Source: Rathayibacter oskolensis (GTDB taxonomy: Bacteria > Actinomycetota > Actinomycetes > Actinomycetales > Microbacteriaceae). From it: DNA of 64,000 nucleotides. Below, piece after piece: positions 53,269 to 62,732 of this stretch. Both the position numbers and the translations under genes were made by a program. The notes below the pieces were generated by a model. It had not been told where the DNA came from and did no database searches. It saw only the letters and a program-made list of their open reading frames with translations. The stretch lies in NCBI RefSeq assembly GCF_900177245.1, contig NZ_FXBM01000001.1, positions 1 through 64,000 of the forward strand. The letters run 5' to 3'. Numbering within the stretch: the stretch's first letter is position 1; each line of letters begins with the position of its first letter.

Positions 53269-54402
53269 GTGGTAGCCACCAGCACGGAGTCGCCGACGGT
53301 CCAGTTCCTCTCTGCGGACGGGCGCTTCGCGCCGACCCCGGCGGCGGAGGAGTACTCCTCCTTCCTCGACGGGATCGGCGAGGAGCAGCACAGGTCGTTC
53401 TACCGCGAGATGGCGGTCGTCCGCCGGTTCGACATCGAGGCGGCGAACCTGCAGCGGCAGGGGCAGCTCGGTCTCTGGGTGCCGAGCCACGGCCAGGAGG
53501 CGGCGCAGGTCGGCTCCGCGTTCGCGATGCGACCGCAGGACCACGTCTTCCCCTCCTACCGCGAGCACGTCGTCGGCAAGATCCGCGGTATCGACCTCCT
53601 CGGGGTCCTGGCGCTCCTGCGCGGCGTGACCCACGGCGGCTGGGACCCGACGGATCCGGCCAACGGCAACTTCCACCTCTACACCCTGGTCCTCGGCTCG
53701 CAGGCGCTGCACGCGACCGGCTACGCCATGGGGCTGACTTTCGACGGGGCTACCGGCACCGGCGACCCCGAGAAGGACGCCGCGGTCGTCGTCTACTTCG
53801 GCGACGGCGCCTCCAGCCAGGGCGACGTGAGCGAGGCGATGGTGTTCGCCGCCAGCTACCGGACCCCCGAGGTGTTCTTCCTCCAGAACAACCACTACGC
53901 GATCTCGGTGCCCGTGGCGACCCAGTCGCGCAGTCCCCTCTACCTCCGCTCGTCGGGCTTCGGCATCCCGGGAGTGCAGATCGACGGCAACGACGTGCTC
54001 GCGAGCTACGCCGTCACCGCCAAGCACCTGCACGACGCACGCTCCGGAGGCGGCCCGCAGTTCATCGAGGCCCTCACCTACCGCATCGGCGCGCACACCT
54101 CGAGCGACGACCCGACGAAGTACCGCACCGACGACGAGCTTGCCTCGTGGGTGGCGAAGGACCCGATCACGCGCTTCGCCGCGTACCTGCGCAGCGAGGG
54201 CGCCCCCCAGTCGTTCTTCGACGAGGTCGACGAGGAGGCGAAGGACTACGCGGCCGACATCCGCCGCCGACTGCTCTCGCTCGAGGCCCCTCCCACCGAC
54301 GTGATCTTCGACCACGTGTACTCGGAGCCGCACCCCCAGGTGGCCGAGCAGAAGGCGTGGCTGCACCGCTACGAGGACTCTTTCGGAGGCGACCCGCGAT
54401 GA
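53269..54402 (+). CDS. 2-oxoacid dehydrogenase E1 component, alpha subunit
   Basis: 377 residues from GTG 53269. The thiamine diphosphate motif runs from GDGASSQGDVSEAMVFAASY to QNNHYAIS. RHxxL-type E1-alpha features include SHGQEAAQVGSAFAM and IGAHTSSDDPTKYR, the last typical of branched-chain (BCKDH) E1 alpha. It decarboxylates a 2-oxoacid and transfers the acyl group to lipoyl-E2. Branched-chain oxoacids are the best guess; pyruvate remains possible. Confidence 0.92.
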   Translation: MVATSTESPTVQFLSADGRFAPTPAAEEYSSFLDGIGEEQHRSFYREMAVVRRFDIEAANLQRQGQLGLWVPSHGQEAAQVGSAFAMRPQDHVFPSYREHVVGKIRGIDLLGVLALLRGVTHGGWDPTDPANGNFHLYTLVLGSQALHATGYAMGLTFDGATGTGDPEKDAAVVVYFGDGASSQGDVSEAMVFAASYRTPEVFFLQNNHYAISVPVATQSRSPLYLRSSGFGIPGVQIDGNDVLASYAVTAKHLHDARSGGGPQFIEALTYRIGAHTSSDDPTKYRTDDELASWVAKDPITRFAAYLRSEGAPQSFFDEVDEEAKDYAADIRRRLLSLEAPPTDVIFDHVYSEPHPQVAEQKAWLHRYEDSFGGDPR

Positions 54403-55424
54403 CCATCGACACCGGTACGACGACCGCCCAGCCCCTCACCGAGGTGCAGCTGGAGTCGATGTCCATGGCCAAGGCGCTCAACGCCGGCCTCCGCCGCGCG
54501 ATGGTCGAGAACGACCGGGTCCTGCTCATGGGCGAGGACATCGGCCCCCTCGGCGGCGTCTTCCGCATCACCGAGGGCCTGCACGCCGAGTTCGGCCCGA
54601 AACGCGTGCTCGACACCCCCCTGGCCGAGTCCGGGATCGTCGGCACCGCGATCGGCCTCGCGATGCGCGGCTTCCGGCCCGTGTGCGAGATCCAGTTCGA
54701 CGGCTTCATCTATCCGGCCTTCGACCAGATCACCTCGCAGCTCGCCAAGATGACCAACCGGCACGAGGGCACCCTCGCGATGCCCGTCGTGATCCGCGTG
54801 CCCTACGGCGGGCACATCGGGGCCGTCGAGCACCACCAGGAGAGCAACGAGGCGTACTTCGCGCACACGGCCGGGCTGCGAGCGGTCAGTCCCTCCACTC
54901 CGAACGACGCCTACTGGATGATCCAGGAGGCCATCGCGTCGGACGACCCCGTGATGTTCTTCGAGCCCAAGAGCCGCTACTGGCCCAAGGGCGACGTGGA
55001 TCTCTCCGGATCCGCCGTGCCTCTGCACTCCACCCGGGTCGTCCGCCAGGGCGAGGAGGTCACCGTCGTCGGATGGGGCCCGATGGTCTCGGTCCTGCTG
55101 CAGGCTGCCGAGCTCGCCGGCGAGGAGGGCACGAGCGTCGAGGTCGTCGACCTGCGCTCGCTGTCGCCGATCGACTGGGAGCCGCTCCTCGCCTCCGTGC
55201 GCAAGACCGGTCGCCTCGTGGTCGCCCAGGAGGCGTCGGCGAACGTCAGCCTCGGCTCCGAGATCGCCGCCACCGTGACCGAGAAGGCGTTCTACTCGCT
55301 CGAGGCGCCCGTGCTGCGCGTCGCCGGTTTCGACACCCCGTTCCCGCCCGCCAAGGTCGAGAAGCTCTTCCTCCCCGACGTCGACCGCGTGCTCGAGGCC
55401 GTCGACCGCTCCCTCGCCTACTGA
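54399..55424 (+). CDS. 2-oxoacid dehydrogenase E1 component, beta subunit
   Basis: 341 residues from ATG 54399, overlapping the alpha stop by 4 bp. Typical features: [58 protein letters not shown] and [10 protein letters not shown]. The C-terminal transketolase domain has [18 protein letters not shown]. It forms an alpha2beta2 E1 with the upstream product. Residue patterns match BCKDH beta. Confidence 0.93.
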   Translation: MTIDTGTTTAQPLTEVQLESMSMAKALNAGLRRAMVENDRVLLMGEDIGPLGGVFRITEGLHAEFGPKRVLDTPLAESGIVGTAIGLAMRGFRPVCEIQFDGFIYPAFDQITSQLAKMTNRHEGTLAMPVVIRVPYGGHIGAVEHHQESNEAYFAHTAGLRAVSPSTPNDAYWMIQEAIASDDPVMFFEPKSRYWPKGDVDLSGSAVPLHSTRVVRQGEEVTVVGWGPMVSVLLQAAELAGEEGTSVEVVDLRSLSPIDWEPLLASVRKTGRLVVAQEASANVSLGSEIAATVTEKAFYSLEAPVLRVAGFDTPFPPAKVEKLFLPDVDRVLEAVDRSLAY

Positions 55425-55481
55425 CGCTCCCCGCGTCCTCCCCTCGTCAGACGGCTCCCCGCGTCGGACGGCCCCCGCGTC
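55423..55481. repeat. Three short repeats between E1 beta and E2
   Basis: gacgctccccgcgtc (55423), gacggctccccgcgtc (55450) and gacggcccccgcgtc (55467) recur with short spacers in the 76-bp gap. They carry no start or hairpin of note. Confidence 0.65.
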
Positions 55482-55500
55482 AGAAAGCAGAGAACCCGCG

Positions 55501-56832
55501 ATGACCGAACACTTCCTCCTCCCCGATGTCGGCGAGGGCCTCACCGAGGCCGAGATCGTCGAGTGGAAGGTCAAGGTCGGCGACGAGGTGGCCGTCAACC
55601 AGGTGCTCGTCGAGATCGAGACCGCGAAGTCGCTCGTCGAGCTGCCCTCGCCCTTCTCGGGCACCGTCGTCGACGTGCTCGTCGAACCGGGCCAGACCGT
55701 CGACGTCGGCACCCCGATCATCACGGTGCAGTCCGGCGCAGGAGCCGTCGGCTCCGAGATCCCGGCGATGCCCGCTCAGGCGGCGACCGCGGCGCTCCCC
55801 GCCCCCTCGACCACTGAGCCCGGAGAGGGTTCGGGAGCCGCGCTCGTCGGCTACGGCACCGCGGGCGGCCACGTCGCCACCCGCCGTCGCCGCCCGGGCT
55901 CTGCCGCACCGGAGGCGCCTGCCCGCCCGGCCGCCCCCGTGCGCCCCACGTCCGTCCCCGCCGCCGCGGCGCTGCCCGTCATCGCGAAGCCGCCGATCCG
56001 CAAGCTCGCGAAGGACCTCGACGTCGACCTCCTCCAGGTGCAGGCCACCGGCCTCGCCGGCGAGGTCACCCGCGACGACGTCATCCGCCACGCCTCCCAG
56101 GCCAGCGTCTTCCGCAACATCCAGACGCCGGAGTGGGGCGACTCGCGCGAGGAGCGCATCCCGGTCCGCGGCGTCCGCAAGGCCATCGCGGCGGCGATGT
56201 CGCACAGCGCCTTCACCGCCCCGCACGTCAGCGTCTTCGTCGACGTCGACGCGACCCGCACGATGGAGTTCGTCAAGCGGCTGAAGAACTCGCCCGACTT
56301 CGCCGGCGTCAAGGTCTCGCCGCTGCTGATCATGGCCAAGGCCATCATCTGGGCGGTCAGGCGGAACCCCACCGTCAACTCCGCGTGGACCGACTCCGAG
56401 ATCATCGTGCGCCACTACGTGAACCTCGGCATCGCGGCCGCCACCCCGCGCGGACTCATCGTCCCGAACGTCAAGGACGCCCAGTCGATGAGCCTCCTCG
56501 AACTCGCGCAGGCCCTCGAGAACCTGACCCTCGCCGCCCGCGACGGCAAGACGCAGCCCGCCGACATGCAGAACGGCACCATCACGATCTCGAACATCGG
56601 GGTCTTCGGCATGGACACCGGCACCCCGATCCTCAACCCCGGCGAGGTCGCGATCATCGCCCTCGGCACCATCAAGCAGAAGCCCTGGGTCGTCGACGGC
56701 GAGGTCCGCCCTCGCTTCGTCACGACGGTCGGCGGATCCTTCGACCACCGCGTCGTCGACGGCGACGTCGTCAGCCGCTTCGTCGCCGACGTGGCCAGCG
56801 TGCTGGAGGAACCGGCGCTGCTGCTCGATTAG
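55501..56832 (+). CDS. 2-oxoacid dehydrogenase E2 (dihydrolipoyl acyltransferase)
   Basis: 443 residues. One lipoyl domain (1-80) with lipoyl Lys43 in [13 protein letters not shown], a Pro/Ala hinge, an E3-binding domain ([20 protein letters not shown]), and a catalytic acyltransferase domain ending SFDHRVVDG with His416 and Asp420. It passes the acyl group from E1 to CoA. There is no lpd (E3) gene in the window, so E3 must be shared from elsewhere. Confidence 0.93.
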   Translation: MTEHFLLPDVGEGLTEAEIVEWKVKVGDEVAVNQVLVEIETAKSLVELPSPFSGTVVDVLVEPGQTVDVGTPIITVQSGAGAVGSEIPAMPAQAATAALPAPSTTEPGEGSGAALVGYGTAGGHVATRRRRPGSAAPEAPARPAAPVRPTSVPAAAALPVIAKPPIRKLAKDLDVDLLQVQATGLAGEVTRDDVIRHASQASVFRNIQTPEWGDSREERIPVRGVRKAIAAAMSHSAFTAPHVSVFVDVDATRTMEFVKRLKNSPDFAGVKVSPLLIMAKAIIWAVRRNPTVNSAWTDSEIIVRHYVNLGIAAATPRGLIVPNVKDAQSMSLLELAQALENLTLAARDGKTQPADMQNGTITISNIGVFGMDTGTPILNPGEVAIIALGTIKQKPWVVDGEVRPRFVTTVGGSFDHRVVDGDVVSRFVADVASVLEEPALLLD

Positions 56833-57392
56833 GTCGTCTCCTCCTTCGTCGTCGACGACCTCGCGGTCGGCTCTCGTGGGTGGTCGCGTTCTGAAGAGCG
56901 GGTTGCGTACCGCTACGGCGAATCGCTGGGACGCGATTCGGCGGTGAGCTCGGCCTTGCTCGACTGAGCGGATTCCTCCTTCGTCGTCATCCGCTCCGCG
57001 GTCGGGCTGTTGTTGGATTGAGCGGATTCCTCCTTCGTCGTCATCCGCTCCGCGGTCGTCCCTCGTAGGTGGTTGCGATTCGCAGAGCGGGTTACGTACC
57101 GCTACGGCGAATCGCTGGGACGCGATTCACCGGTGAGCTCGGCCTTGTTCGTGTGAGCGGATTCCTCCCTCGTCGACGACTTCGCGGTCGGCTCGCGTAG
57201 GTGGGCGCGATGCGTAGGGCGGGTCGCGTACCTTTACGGCGCATCGCGGGGTCGCGACTCGGTGGTGAGCTCAGCGGTGCTCGAGTGAGCGGATCACGAC
57301 AGAGTGCACCAGCGCGGTGCGACCGGGGGGAGGGGTCCCGCTCCGCTGACGCGGTGGGCGAGCATCCGCGATCCCAAGGGGACGCGCGGCGG
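56833..57392. repeat. 560-bp non-coding block of tandem direct repeats and hairpins
   Basis: Two identical 40-bp direct repeats lie at 56965-57004 and 57019-57058, each containing gagcggat...atccgctc, an 8-bp inverted repeat around a 15-nt loop. A second unit appears at 56896-56939, 57085-57128 and (diverged) 57217-57260: gagcgggt..gcgtacc followed by cgaatcgc-tgggac-gcgattcg, an 8-bp hairpin. Degenerate copies of the first unit start at about 56839 and 57154. No gene is credible. It lies between convergent genes. Confidence 0.85.
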
Positions 57393-58304
57393 TCAGCTCA
57401 CCTCCTGAGCACGGGTCGGCCCCGGCAGCCGCAGCAGGCCGCCGGGGGAGCGGATGGTCGCCGCGGCCACCGTCATCGCGCGCGTGAGCACGGCGCCCGG
57501 ATCGACGGCGCCCTCCGCCATCGCCGCCACGACCGTGGCGAAGGTCGCGTCGCCCGCCCCCATCGTGTCGACGACGGCGCCCGGAGCGTCGGCGACCGGG
57601 GCGGAGGTGCGCGTCGACCGCCCGACGAGTGCCGCGCCGAGCGGTCCTGCGGTCTCGAGCACTGCACGGGCTCCGGTCGCGAGGATCCGGTCCGTGGCCT
57701 CCGCGAGACCGGTGCCGAAGACGAGGTCGGCGTCCTCCGCGCCCAGCTTGACGAGGTCTGCGCGGGCCGACAGCGCCAGGAGCGCCTCGGCGAACGCGCT
57801 GGGGTCGCGGAGCAGGCCCGGCCGCGGGTTCGCGTCGATCGCGAGCCCGGTCGCCGCGGGCACCAGGTCCGAGAGCATCGCCGCCTCGGCCGGATCATCG
57901 AACGGGAAGCCGCTGACGACGATCAGATCGGCGCGGGCGGCGGCGGCGCGCAGCTCGTCGGTCGGAACCAGGGTGCGCGAGCGCGAGGCGTCGGAGAAGG
58001 AGTAGCGGGGCTCCGCATCGGTCCTGTCCGACACGGCGCGGCCGGTGCCTCGAGGCGCAGGGGTCGCGAGGAGGGGCACGCCGTGCGCGAGCAGATGGTC
58101 GCGGAGCAGTCGTCCGGCAGCGTCGTCGGCGACCATCCCCACGAGCAGGGACGGTGTTCCGAGGACGGCGAGCCCGACCGCGACGTTCAGCGCGGAGCCG
58201 CCCGGCACGTCGAGCGAGCCGGCGCGGTCCCGCATCTCGTCGATGAGGACGTCGCCCAGCACGAGCACGCGGGCGGAGGAGCTGGAGAGCGATTCGGCGG
58301 ACAT
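57393..58304 (-). CDS. PfkB-family carbohydrate kinase (fructokinase candidate)
   Basis: 303 residues. PfkB signatures: an N-terminal GGSALNVAVGLAVLGTPSLL and a C-terminal DTMGAGDATFATVVAAMAEG holding the catalytic Asp and anion hole. It phosphorylates a sugar with ATP in the cytoplasm. It is the last gene of the fructan operon; GH32 releases fructose, so fructokinase activity fits, but ribokinase-like specificity cannot be excluded. A gap of 71 nt separates it from the LacI gene. Confidence 0.88.
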   Translation of the reverse strand: MSAESLSSSSARVLVLGDVLIDEMRDRAGSLDVPGGSALNVAVGLAVLGTPSLLVGMVADDAAGRLLRDHLLAHGVPLLATPAPRGTGRAVSDRTDAEPRYSFSDASRSRTLVPTDELRAAAARADLIVVSGFPFDDPAEAAMLSDLVPAATGLAIDANPRPGLLRDPSAFAEALLALSARADLVKLGAEDADLVFGTGLAEATDRILATGARAVLETAGPLGAALVGRSTRTSAPVADAPGAVVDTMGAGDATFATVVAAMAEGAVDPGAVLTRAMTVAAATIRSPGGLLRLPGPTRAQEVS

Positions 58305-58375
58305 GGCGCCTTTCGACGAGGAGTGCGGGCGCGCCGGACGGCGCCCCGGGCGGGACGGAGAAGCGATGCTCCGAG

Positions 58376-59428
58376 TCAGAGAGCCGCTGCGGGCGGTCGG
58401 ACGGAGTCGCGGGGGACGAGCGGGCAGGGCAGCAAGACGGGATGGGAGGCCAGGAGCAGCTCCTCACCGGATCCGGCGATGAGCCGCACCAGGGTGTCGA
58501 CCGCCCAGGCGCCCATCTCGTAGTGGGGGAGGGCGACGGTGGTGAGCGGCGGGTGGAGGCCCTCCGCGATGATCTCCTGGTTGTCGAAGCCGACGATGGA
58601 GAGGTCCCCCGGGATGTCGATGCGGAGTTCGGCCGCGGCTCGGTAGGCGCCCATCGCCATGCGGTCGTTGTAGCAGAACAGGGCGGTGGGCCGGTCGGGG
58701 CGGGAGAGGAGCCGGGTGCCGGCGCGGTAGCCTCCGGGGCTCTCGGAGACCTCCTCGACGATGAGCGACTCGTCGACCGGGATGTGGGACTCGGCGAGGA
58801 CCTCCCGGTAGGCCTGGAGCCGCAGCCGGGTCGCGGGGACGTCGTCGCGGTTCGTCAGGAAGCCGATGCGCCGGTGCCCCGCGGCGACGAGCTCCGTCAC
58901 CGCGGCCCTCGCGCCGCCCAGCTCGTCCGGCACCGCGGAGGGGATGCGGCCCTCGGTGTCGCGCGCGTCGATCAGCACCGAGGGCACGGCGTGCAGCGAC
59001 TCCGGGAGCGTGACCTCCCGGTGGAACATCGTGGCGAACAGGATGCCGTCGACCTGGTTGTCCATCAGCGCGCGGATGTCGGCGCCGAGGTCGGAGGAGT
59101 CGCGCATGGTGTTGATCACGACGAGCGTCAGCCCGTGCGCCTGGGCCGCCTCCTGGGCTCCGAGGATGATGCGACCGGCGTGCGGCGTGGTCGCGATCTC
59201 CTCGCTGATCAGGCCTATCATCTCCGAGCGCTGACGGCGGAGGCTCCTGGCGATCCGGTTGGCGCCGTAGCCCAGGCGCGCGGCCGTCGCCCGGACCCGC
59301 TCCCGCGTCTCCTCGCTCGCCCGCGCGGACTCGACGTCGTTGAGGATGTGGGACACGGTCGTCACCGAGACGCCCGCCTCACGAGCGACGTCGCGGATGC
59401 CGACTGCCTTCTGGGTCACGTCTCCCAC
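58376..59428 (-). CDS. LacI/GalR-family transcriptional regulator
   Basis: 350 residues from GTG 59428 (GTG 59419 is an alternative). HTH: IRDVAREAGVSVTTVSHILN at about 11-30, followed by the hinge helix RVRATAARLGYGANRIARSL. The effector domain has IGLISEEIATTPHAGRIILG and PTALFCYNDRMAMGAYRAA. It likely represses the fructan genes and relaxes on a sugar or sugar phosphate. The probable operator is the 29-bp palindrome at 62698-62726. It lies inside the operon, between the permeases and the kinase. Confidence 0.93.
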   Translation of the reverse strand: MGDVTQKAVGIRDVAREAGVSVTTVSHILNDVESARASEETRERVRATAARLGYGANRIARSLRRQRSEMIGLISEEIATTPHAGRIILGAQEAAQAHGLTLVVINTMRDSSDLGADIRALMDNQVDGILFATMFHREVTLPESLHAVPSVLIDARDTEGRIPSAVPDELGGARAAVTELVAAGHRRIGFLTNRDDVPATRLRLQAYREVLAESHIPVDESLIVEEVSESPGGYRAGTRLLSRPDRPTALFCYNDRMAMGAYRAAAELRIDIPGDLSIVGFDNQEIIAEGLHPPLTTVALPHYEMGAWAVDTLVRLIAGSGEELLLASHPVLLPCPLVPRDSVRPPAAAL

Positions 59429-59472
59429 ATCCTTCGTCGCTCAGGCGTCGAGACTATCGCCCGCAGAGCCGC

Positions 59473-60312
59473 TCATCCCTTGACCGCACCGAGGGTGAGG
59501 CCGGCGACGATGTGCCGCTGCAGGACGAGGGTCAGCAGGATGACGGGGAGCGAGTAGAGCACGGCGAGTGCTGTCATCGCGCCCCAGTCGAGCCCGAACT
59601 GCGTCTGGAAGTTGGCGATCACGATCGGAGTCGTCTGGGCGCGCACCGCGGTGAGCAGGAGGGCGAAGAGGAACTCGTTCCAGGACGCGAGGAACGCGAA
59701 GATCGCGGTGACCGCGACTCCGCCCGCCGTGACCGGGATCACGACGCGCCACAGCGCGCCGAGTCTCGAGGCCCCGTCGATCTTGGCCGCCTCCTCGAGC
59801 TCGCCCGGGACCGCCTCGAAGAAGCTCGACATGAGCCAGATGGAGAGAGGGAGCGAGATCGTGGTGTGCGCGATCGCCAGAGCGAGGGAGGTGTCGGCGA
59901 TGCCGAGCGTGCGGAAGATCGAGATCATCGGAGCGCCCACGACGATCGGCGGGACCATGCGCATCACGAGCGCGCCGACGATGAAGATCCTGCCGAGCCG
60001 CGTGCGGAAGCGCGTCACCGCGTAGGCCGCGGGGATCGCCAGGACGAGCGAGACGGCGGTGCTCAGGATCGCGGTGACGACGCTGTTGATGAACGAGGCG
60101 ACCACGCCGTCACGGCTGAGAGCCGCGGCGTAGTTGTCGAGTGTCCACTGCGTGGGCAGGATCCGAGGGGGGACGGCGATCGTCTCGAGCGGCGTCTTGA
60201 ACGACGTCAGCAGCATGTAGACGAAAGGGAATCCGTAGAGGACGACGGCGAGGGCGAGGACGATCCAGATGATCGTCCGCGGGCCGACGCGGGTGGCTTC
60301 GAGTCCGTTCAC
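59473..60312 (-). CDS. Carbohydrate ABC transporter permease, MalG type
   Basis: 279 residues, six helices, with the EAA loop EEAAKIDGASRLGALWRVVI contacting the ATPase. The N-terminal TSFKTPLETIAVPPRILP is typical of CUT1 permeases. It overlaps the MalF-type gene by 4 bp. No ATPase gene is in the operon, as is common for CUT1 systems that share MsmK/MsiK. Confidence 0.95.
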   Translation of the reverse strand: MNGLEATRVGPRTIIWIVLALAVVLYGFPFVYMLLTSFKTPLETIAVPPRILPTQWTLDNYAAALSRDGVVASFINSVVTAILSTAVSLVLAIPAAYAVTRFRTRLGRIFIVGALVMRMVPPIVVGAPMISIFRTLGIADTSLALAIAHTTISLPLSIWLMSSFFEAVPGELEEAAKIDGASRLGALWRVVIPVTAGGVAVTAIFAFLASWNEFLFALLLTAVRAQTTPIVIANFQTQFGLDWGAMTALAVLYSLPVILLTLVLQRHIVAGLTLGAVKG

Positions 60313-61283
60313 GAGGTGCTCTCTCCTCCGGGTCGCCAGATCGTGAGGATCGCGACGAGGGCGACGGCGAGCATCACGACGAGGTACACCGTGCCCATCG
60401 CGCTCGCGAGCCCCGGATCGCCGAACCGGATCATGGTGCGGTAGATCAGCAGCGACATCGTCTCGGTGCTCTGCTGCGGTCCACCGTTGGTCTGGATGAG
60501 GATGACGTCGAACGCCCGCGCCGCGTCGATCCCGCGCAGGATGAGCGCGACCGCGATCACCGGCCGCAGGAGCGGGATGACGATGCGGAAGAGGATCGAG
60601 TGGTACCGGGCGCCGTCCAGGCGCGCGGCCTCAATCACGTCACCGGGGATGTTCTGCAGCCCGGCGAACAGCACCAGGGTGATGAACGACGTGGTCAGCC
60701 AGATGTCCGGGATCGCGACAGAGAAGAGCGCGATCGACGGGTCGCTCAGCCAGGCGATCTGCCCGGGCGAGGACAGGATGCCGACGCGGCTCAGGACCTC
60801 GTTGACGATGCCGAAGTTGTCGATCAGGAGGAACCGCCAGAGCAGTCCGGCCACGATCGGGGCGATCATCAGCGGGTACAGGAAGATCGTCCGGAACACC
60901 CGCGACGCGTCGCCGAGCGCCGTGAACAGCAGGGCGACGCCCAGGCCGAGGACGAACTCGAGCGCGACCACCACGACCGTGTAGACGAGCGTCCGCCAGG
61001 ACGCGTTGAGGAAGTCGGGCGAGCCGAACGCGGTGAGGTAGTTGCCGAGACCGACGAACGCGCGGCTGCCGGCGATCGGATCGATCTCGAAGAAGGAGTC
61101 GCCGACGAACTGCAGGAGCGGCCATCCGACGAAGGCCGCCAGGAAGAGGGCGGCGGGTACCATCAGCAGCGCCGCGAAGCGGCGATCGGTGAGGCCGCGG
61201 CGCGGGGCCCGGCGCCCGGGCCCGGCCGGGGACGTCCCCGGCCGGGCGGCGGTCACCGGAGGTGCGCCGGTCGTGGAGGTCAC
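60309..61283 (-). CDS. Carbohydrate ABC transporter permease, MalF type
   Basis: 324 residues from GTG 61283, overlapping the binding-protein stop by 4 bp. Polar N-terminus, then six helices; EAA-type motif VIEAARLDGARYHSILFRIV. Typical CUT1 segments include RAFDVILIQTNGGPQQSTET. It pairs with the MalG-type permease to carry an oligosaccharide across the membrane. Confidence 0.95.
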   Translation of the reverse strand: MTSTTGAPPVTAARPGTSPAGPGRRAPRRGLTDRRFAALLMVPAALFLAAFVGWPLLQFVGDSFFEIDPIAGSRAFVGLGNYLTAFGSPDFLNASWRTLVYTVVVVALEFVLGLGVALLFTALGDASRVFRTIFLYPLMIAPIVAGLLWRFLLIDNFGIVNEVLSRVGILSSPGQIAWLSDPSIALFSVAIPDIWLTTSFITLVLFAGLQNIPGDVIEAARLDGARYHSILFRIVIPLLRPVIAVALILRGIDAARAFDVILIQTNGGPQQSTETMSLLIYRTMIRFGDPGLASAMGTVYLVVMLAVALVAILTIWRPGGESTS

Positions 61284-62599
61284 TGGGCCACCAGCGACTC
61301 GACCTGCTGCTTCGCCGCGTCGAGGAGGGCCTGGTTGTCGGCTCCCGGCTCGACGGCCTTCTGCAGCATCGGCACGAGCACGGTGTCGACGATCTGCTGC
61401 CACTCGGCCACCGCCGGGCGGGGCAGCGTGGCGGGGGAGTTCAGAGTGTCGAGCAGCGGCCCGTAGTTCTCGTAGCCCTCGACGTCGGCGTACTTCTCGA
61501 GCACCGAGATGCGGGACGCGAGCCCGAGGCTCGTGTCGGCGCTCAGCTCGTTGTGGTCGAAGGCGTACTGCACGAACTCGAGCGCCTTCTCCTGCTTCTG
61601 GCTCGCCTTCGCGACCGAGAGGTACCAGGCTCCGGGGACTCCCGCGGGTCCGGCGTCGCCGCCGATCATCGGGGCGACGCCCACGTTCCCGGCGACGGCC
61701 GCGTCGGCGGGGATCTGGCGGTAGGCGTGCGCCCAGAAGCGCATCATCGCGGTCTTGCCCTGGTTGAACAGGTTCTGCGCGCCGGCCCAGTCGAGCTGCG
61801 CCGCGCCGGGAGGGGAGTAGGGCAGCAGGCTGGTGTAGAAGTCGAGCGCCTTCTTGCTGTCGGCGTCGCCGAGCGAGACGGTCCCGTCGGTGTCGGTGAC
61901 CATGGTGGTCTCTCCGGTCTGCGAGAGGGTGGCGAGCCACTCCGTCTCGACGGCGCCCTTGACGTCGGTGCCGTAGAGGTCGGGGGTGCCGTCGCCGTCG
62001 GTGTCCTGGGTGAAGAACTCGGCGGCGTCGGTGTACTGCTGCCAGGTGGTGGGCGGCACGAGGTCGTAGCCGTACTCGTCCTTGAACGCCGCCTGCTGCG
62101 CCGGGTCCTCGAAGAGGTCGGTGCGGTAGTAGAGGATCTCGGAGTTGGTCCACGCGGGCATGCCGACGTAGCTGCCGTCGACCTGCGCCTCCTGGACGAG
62201 GGAGGGGAACAGGTCGGAGACGACGTCATCGGTGTAGAGGTCGTCGAGCGGAGTGACCGCGCCGGCGAAGGCGGGCAGCCAGATGGCGTCGAGGGCGGCC
62301 ACGTCGAACGAGACGCTGCCTGAGGAGAACTCGCTGTTCAGGCGGTTGTAGAGGCCGTCGTAGGGGAGCTCGACGAACTCGATCGAGGTTCCGGTCTCCT
62401 CGGCGTACTGGTCGGCGATCGGCTGCAGTTCGCCGTGGCCGCCCGCTTCGACGAGAACGGTCACGGTGTCGGCGTCGCCGGAGGCGCCGGTGCCGCCGCC
62501 GGCACCGCAGCCGGTGAGGACGACGGCGGCCGTGAGGGCGACGGCGCCGACCTGGAGGAGTCGGCGGGCAGGGCGGGAAGCAGGTCTGCGAAGCGACAT
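61280..62599 (-). CDS. Extracellular solute-binding lipoprotein (CUT1, family 1)
   Basis: 439 residues from ATG 62599 (GGAG 8 nt upstream). Lipobox LTGC gives Cys31. Family 1 features include FVELPYDGLYNRLNSEFSSG, FDVAALDAIWLPAFAGAVTP and GAWYLSVAKASQKQEKALEF. It binds an oligosaccharide outside the cell. With the GH32 enzyme divergent, a fructo-oligosaccharide or sucrose-type ligand is likely. It is the first gene of the leftward operon. Confidence 0.93.
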   Translation of the reverse strand: MSLRRPASRPARRLLQVGAVALTAAVVLTGCGAGGGTGASGDADTVTVLVEAGGHGELQPIADQYAEETGTSIEFVELPYDGLYNRLNSEFSSGSVSFDVAALDAIWLPAFAGAVTPLDDLYTDDVVSDLFPSLVQEAQVDGSYVGMPAWTNSEILYYRTDLFEDPAQQAAFKDEYGYDLVPPTTWQQYTDAAEFFTQDTDGDGTPDLYGTDVKGAVETEWLATLSQTGETTMVTDTDGTVSLGDADSKKALDFYTSLLPYSPPGAAQLDWAGAQNLFNQGKTAMMRFWAHAYRQIPADAAVAGNVGVAPMIGGDAGPAGVPGAWYLSVAKASQKQEKALEFVQYAFDHNELSADTSLGLASRISVLEKYADVEGYENYGPLLDTLNSPATLPRPAVAEWQQIVDTVLVPMLQKAVEPGADNQALLDAAKQQVESLVAQ

Positions 62600-62695
62600 C
62601 ACTTCGGCTCCAATCGAGAGCGCTTGAGCGGAGGGAGGGGGTGGGCCGGTGTCGACGACGGCCCCGGGACCCCAGCATGCAACGAATCCCGAAGA

Positions 62696-62725
62696 TTGAC
62701 AATACGTTTTGCCAAAACGTATTGT
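62696..62725 (+). promoter_or_regulatory. Promoter of the GH32 gene (TTGACA - 18 bp - TATTGT)
   Basis: TTGACA at 62696-62701 is a perfect -35 and TATTGT at 62720-62725 a good -10. The -10 lies 7 nt before ATG 62733, so the mRNA is probably leaderless. The operator palindrome covers the whole spacer and most of both boxes. Confidence 0.75.
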
Positions 62726-62726
62726 C
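62698..62726. promoter_or_regulatory. Perfect 29-bp palindromic operator between divergent fructan genes
   Basis: gacaatacgttttg (62698-62711), a central c (62712), and the exact reverse complement (62713-62726). It is far too long and AT-rich for chance in this DNA and overlaps both divergent promoters. The LacI-family protein at 58376 is the obvious binder; inference. Confidence 0.85.
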
Positions 62727-62728
62727 AC
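62699..62728 (-). promoter_or_regulatory. Promoter of the leftward transporter operon (GTGACA - 18 bp - TATTGT)
   Basis: Because of the palindrome, the minus strand holds GTGACA (62728-62723) and TATTGT (62704-62699) with the same 18-bp spacing. Transcription would start near 62692, leaving a leader of about 90 nt before ATG 62599. Confidence 0.6.
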
Positions 62729-62732
62729 TTCC

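Noticed and set aside
56839-57290. A CRISPR array
   Set aside because: The repeats are few, of two types and unequal in spacing; spacers are not unique and of similar length, and no cas gene is near.
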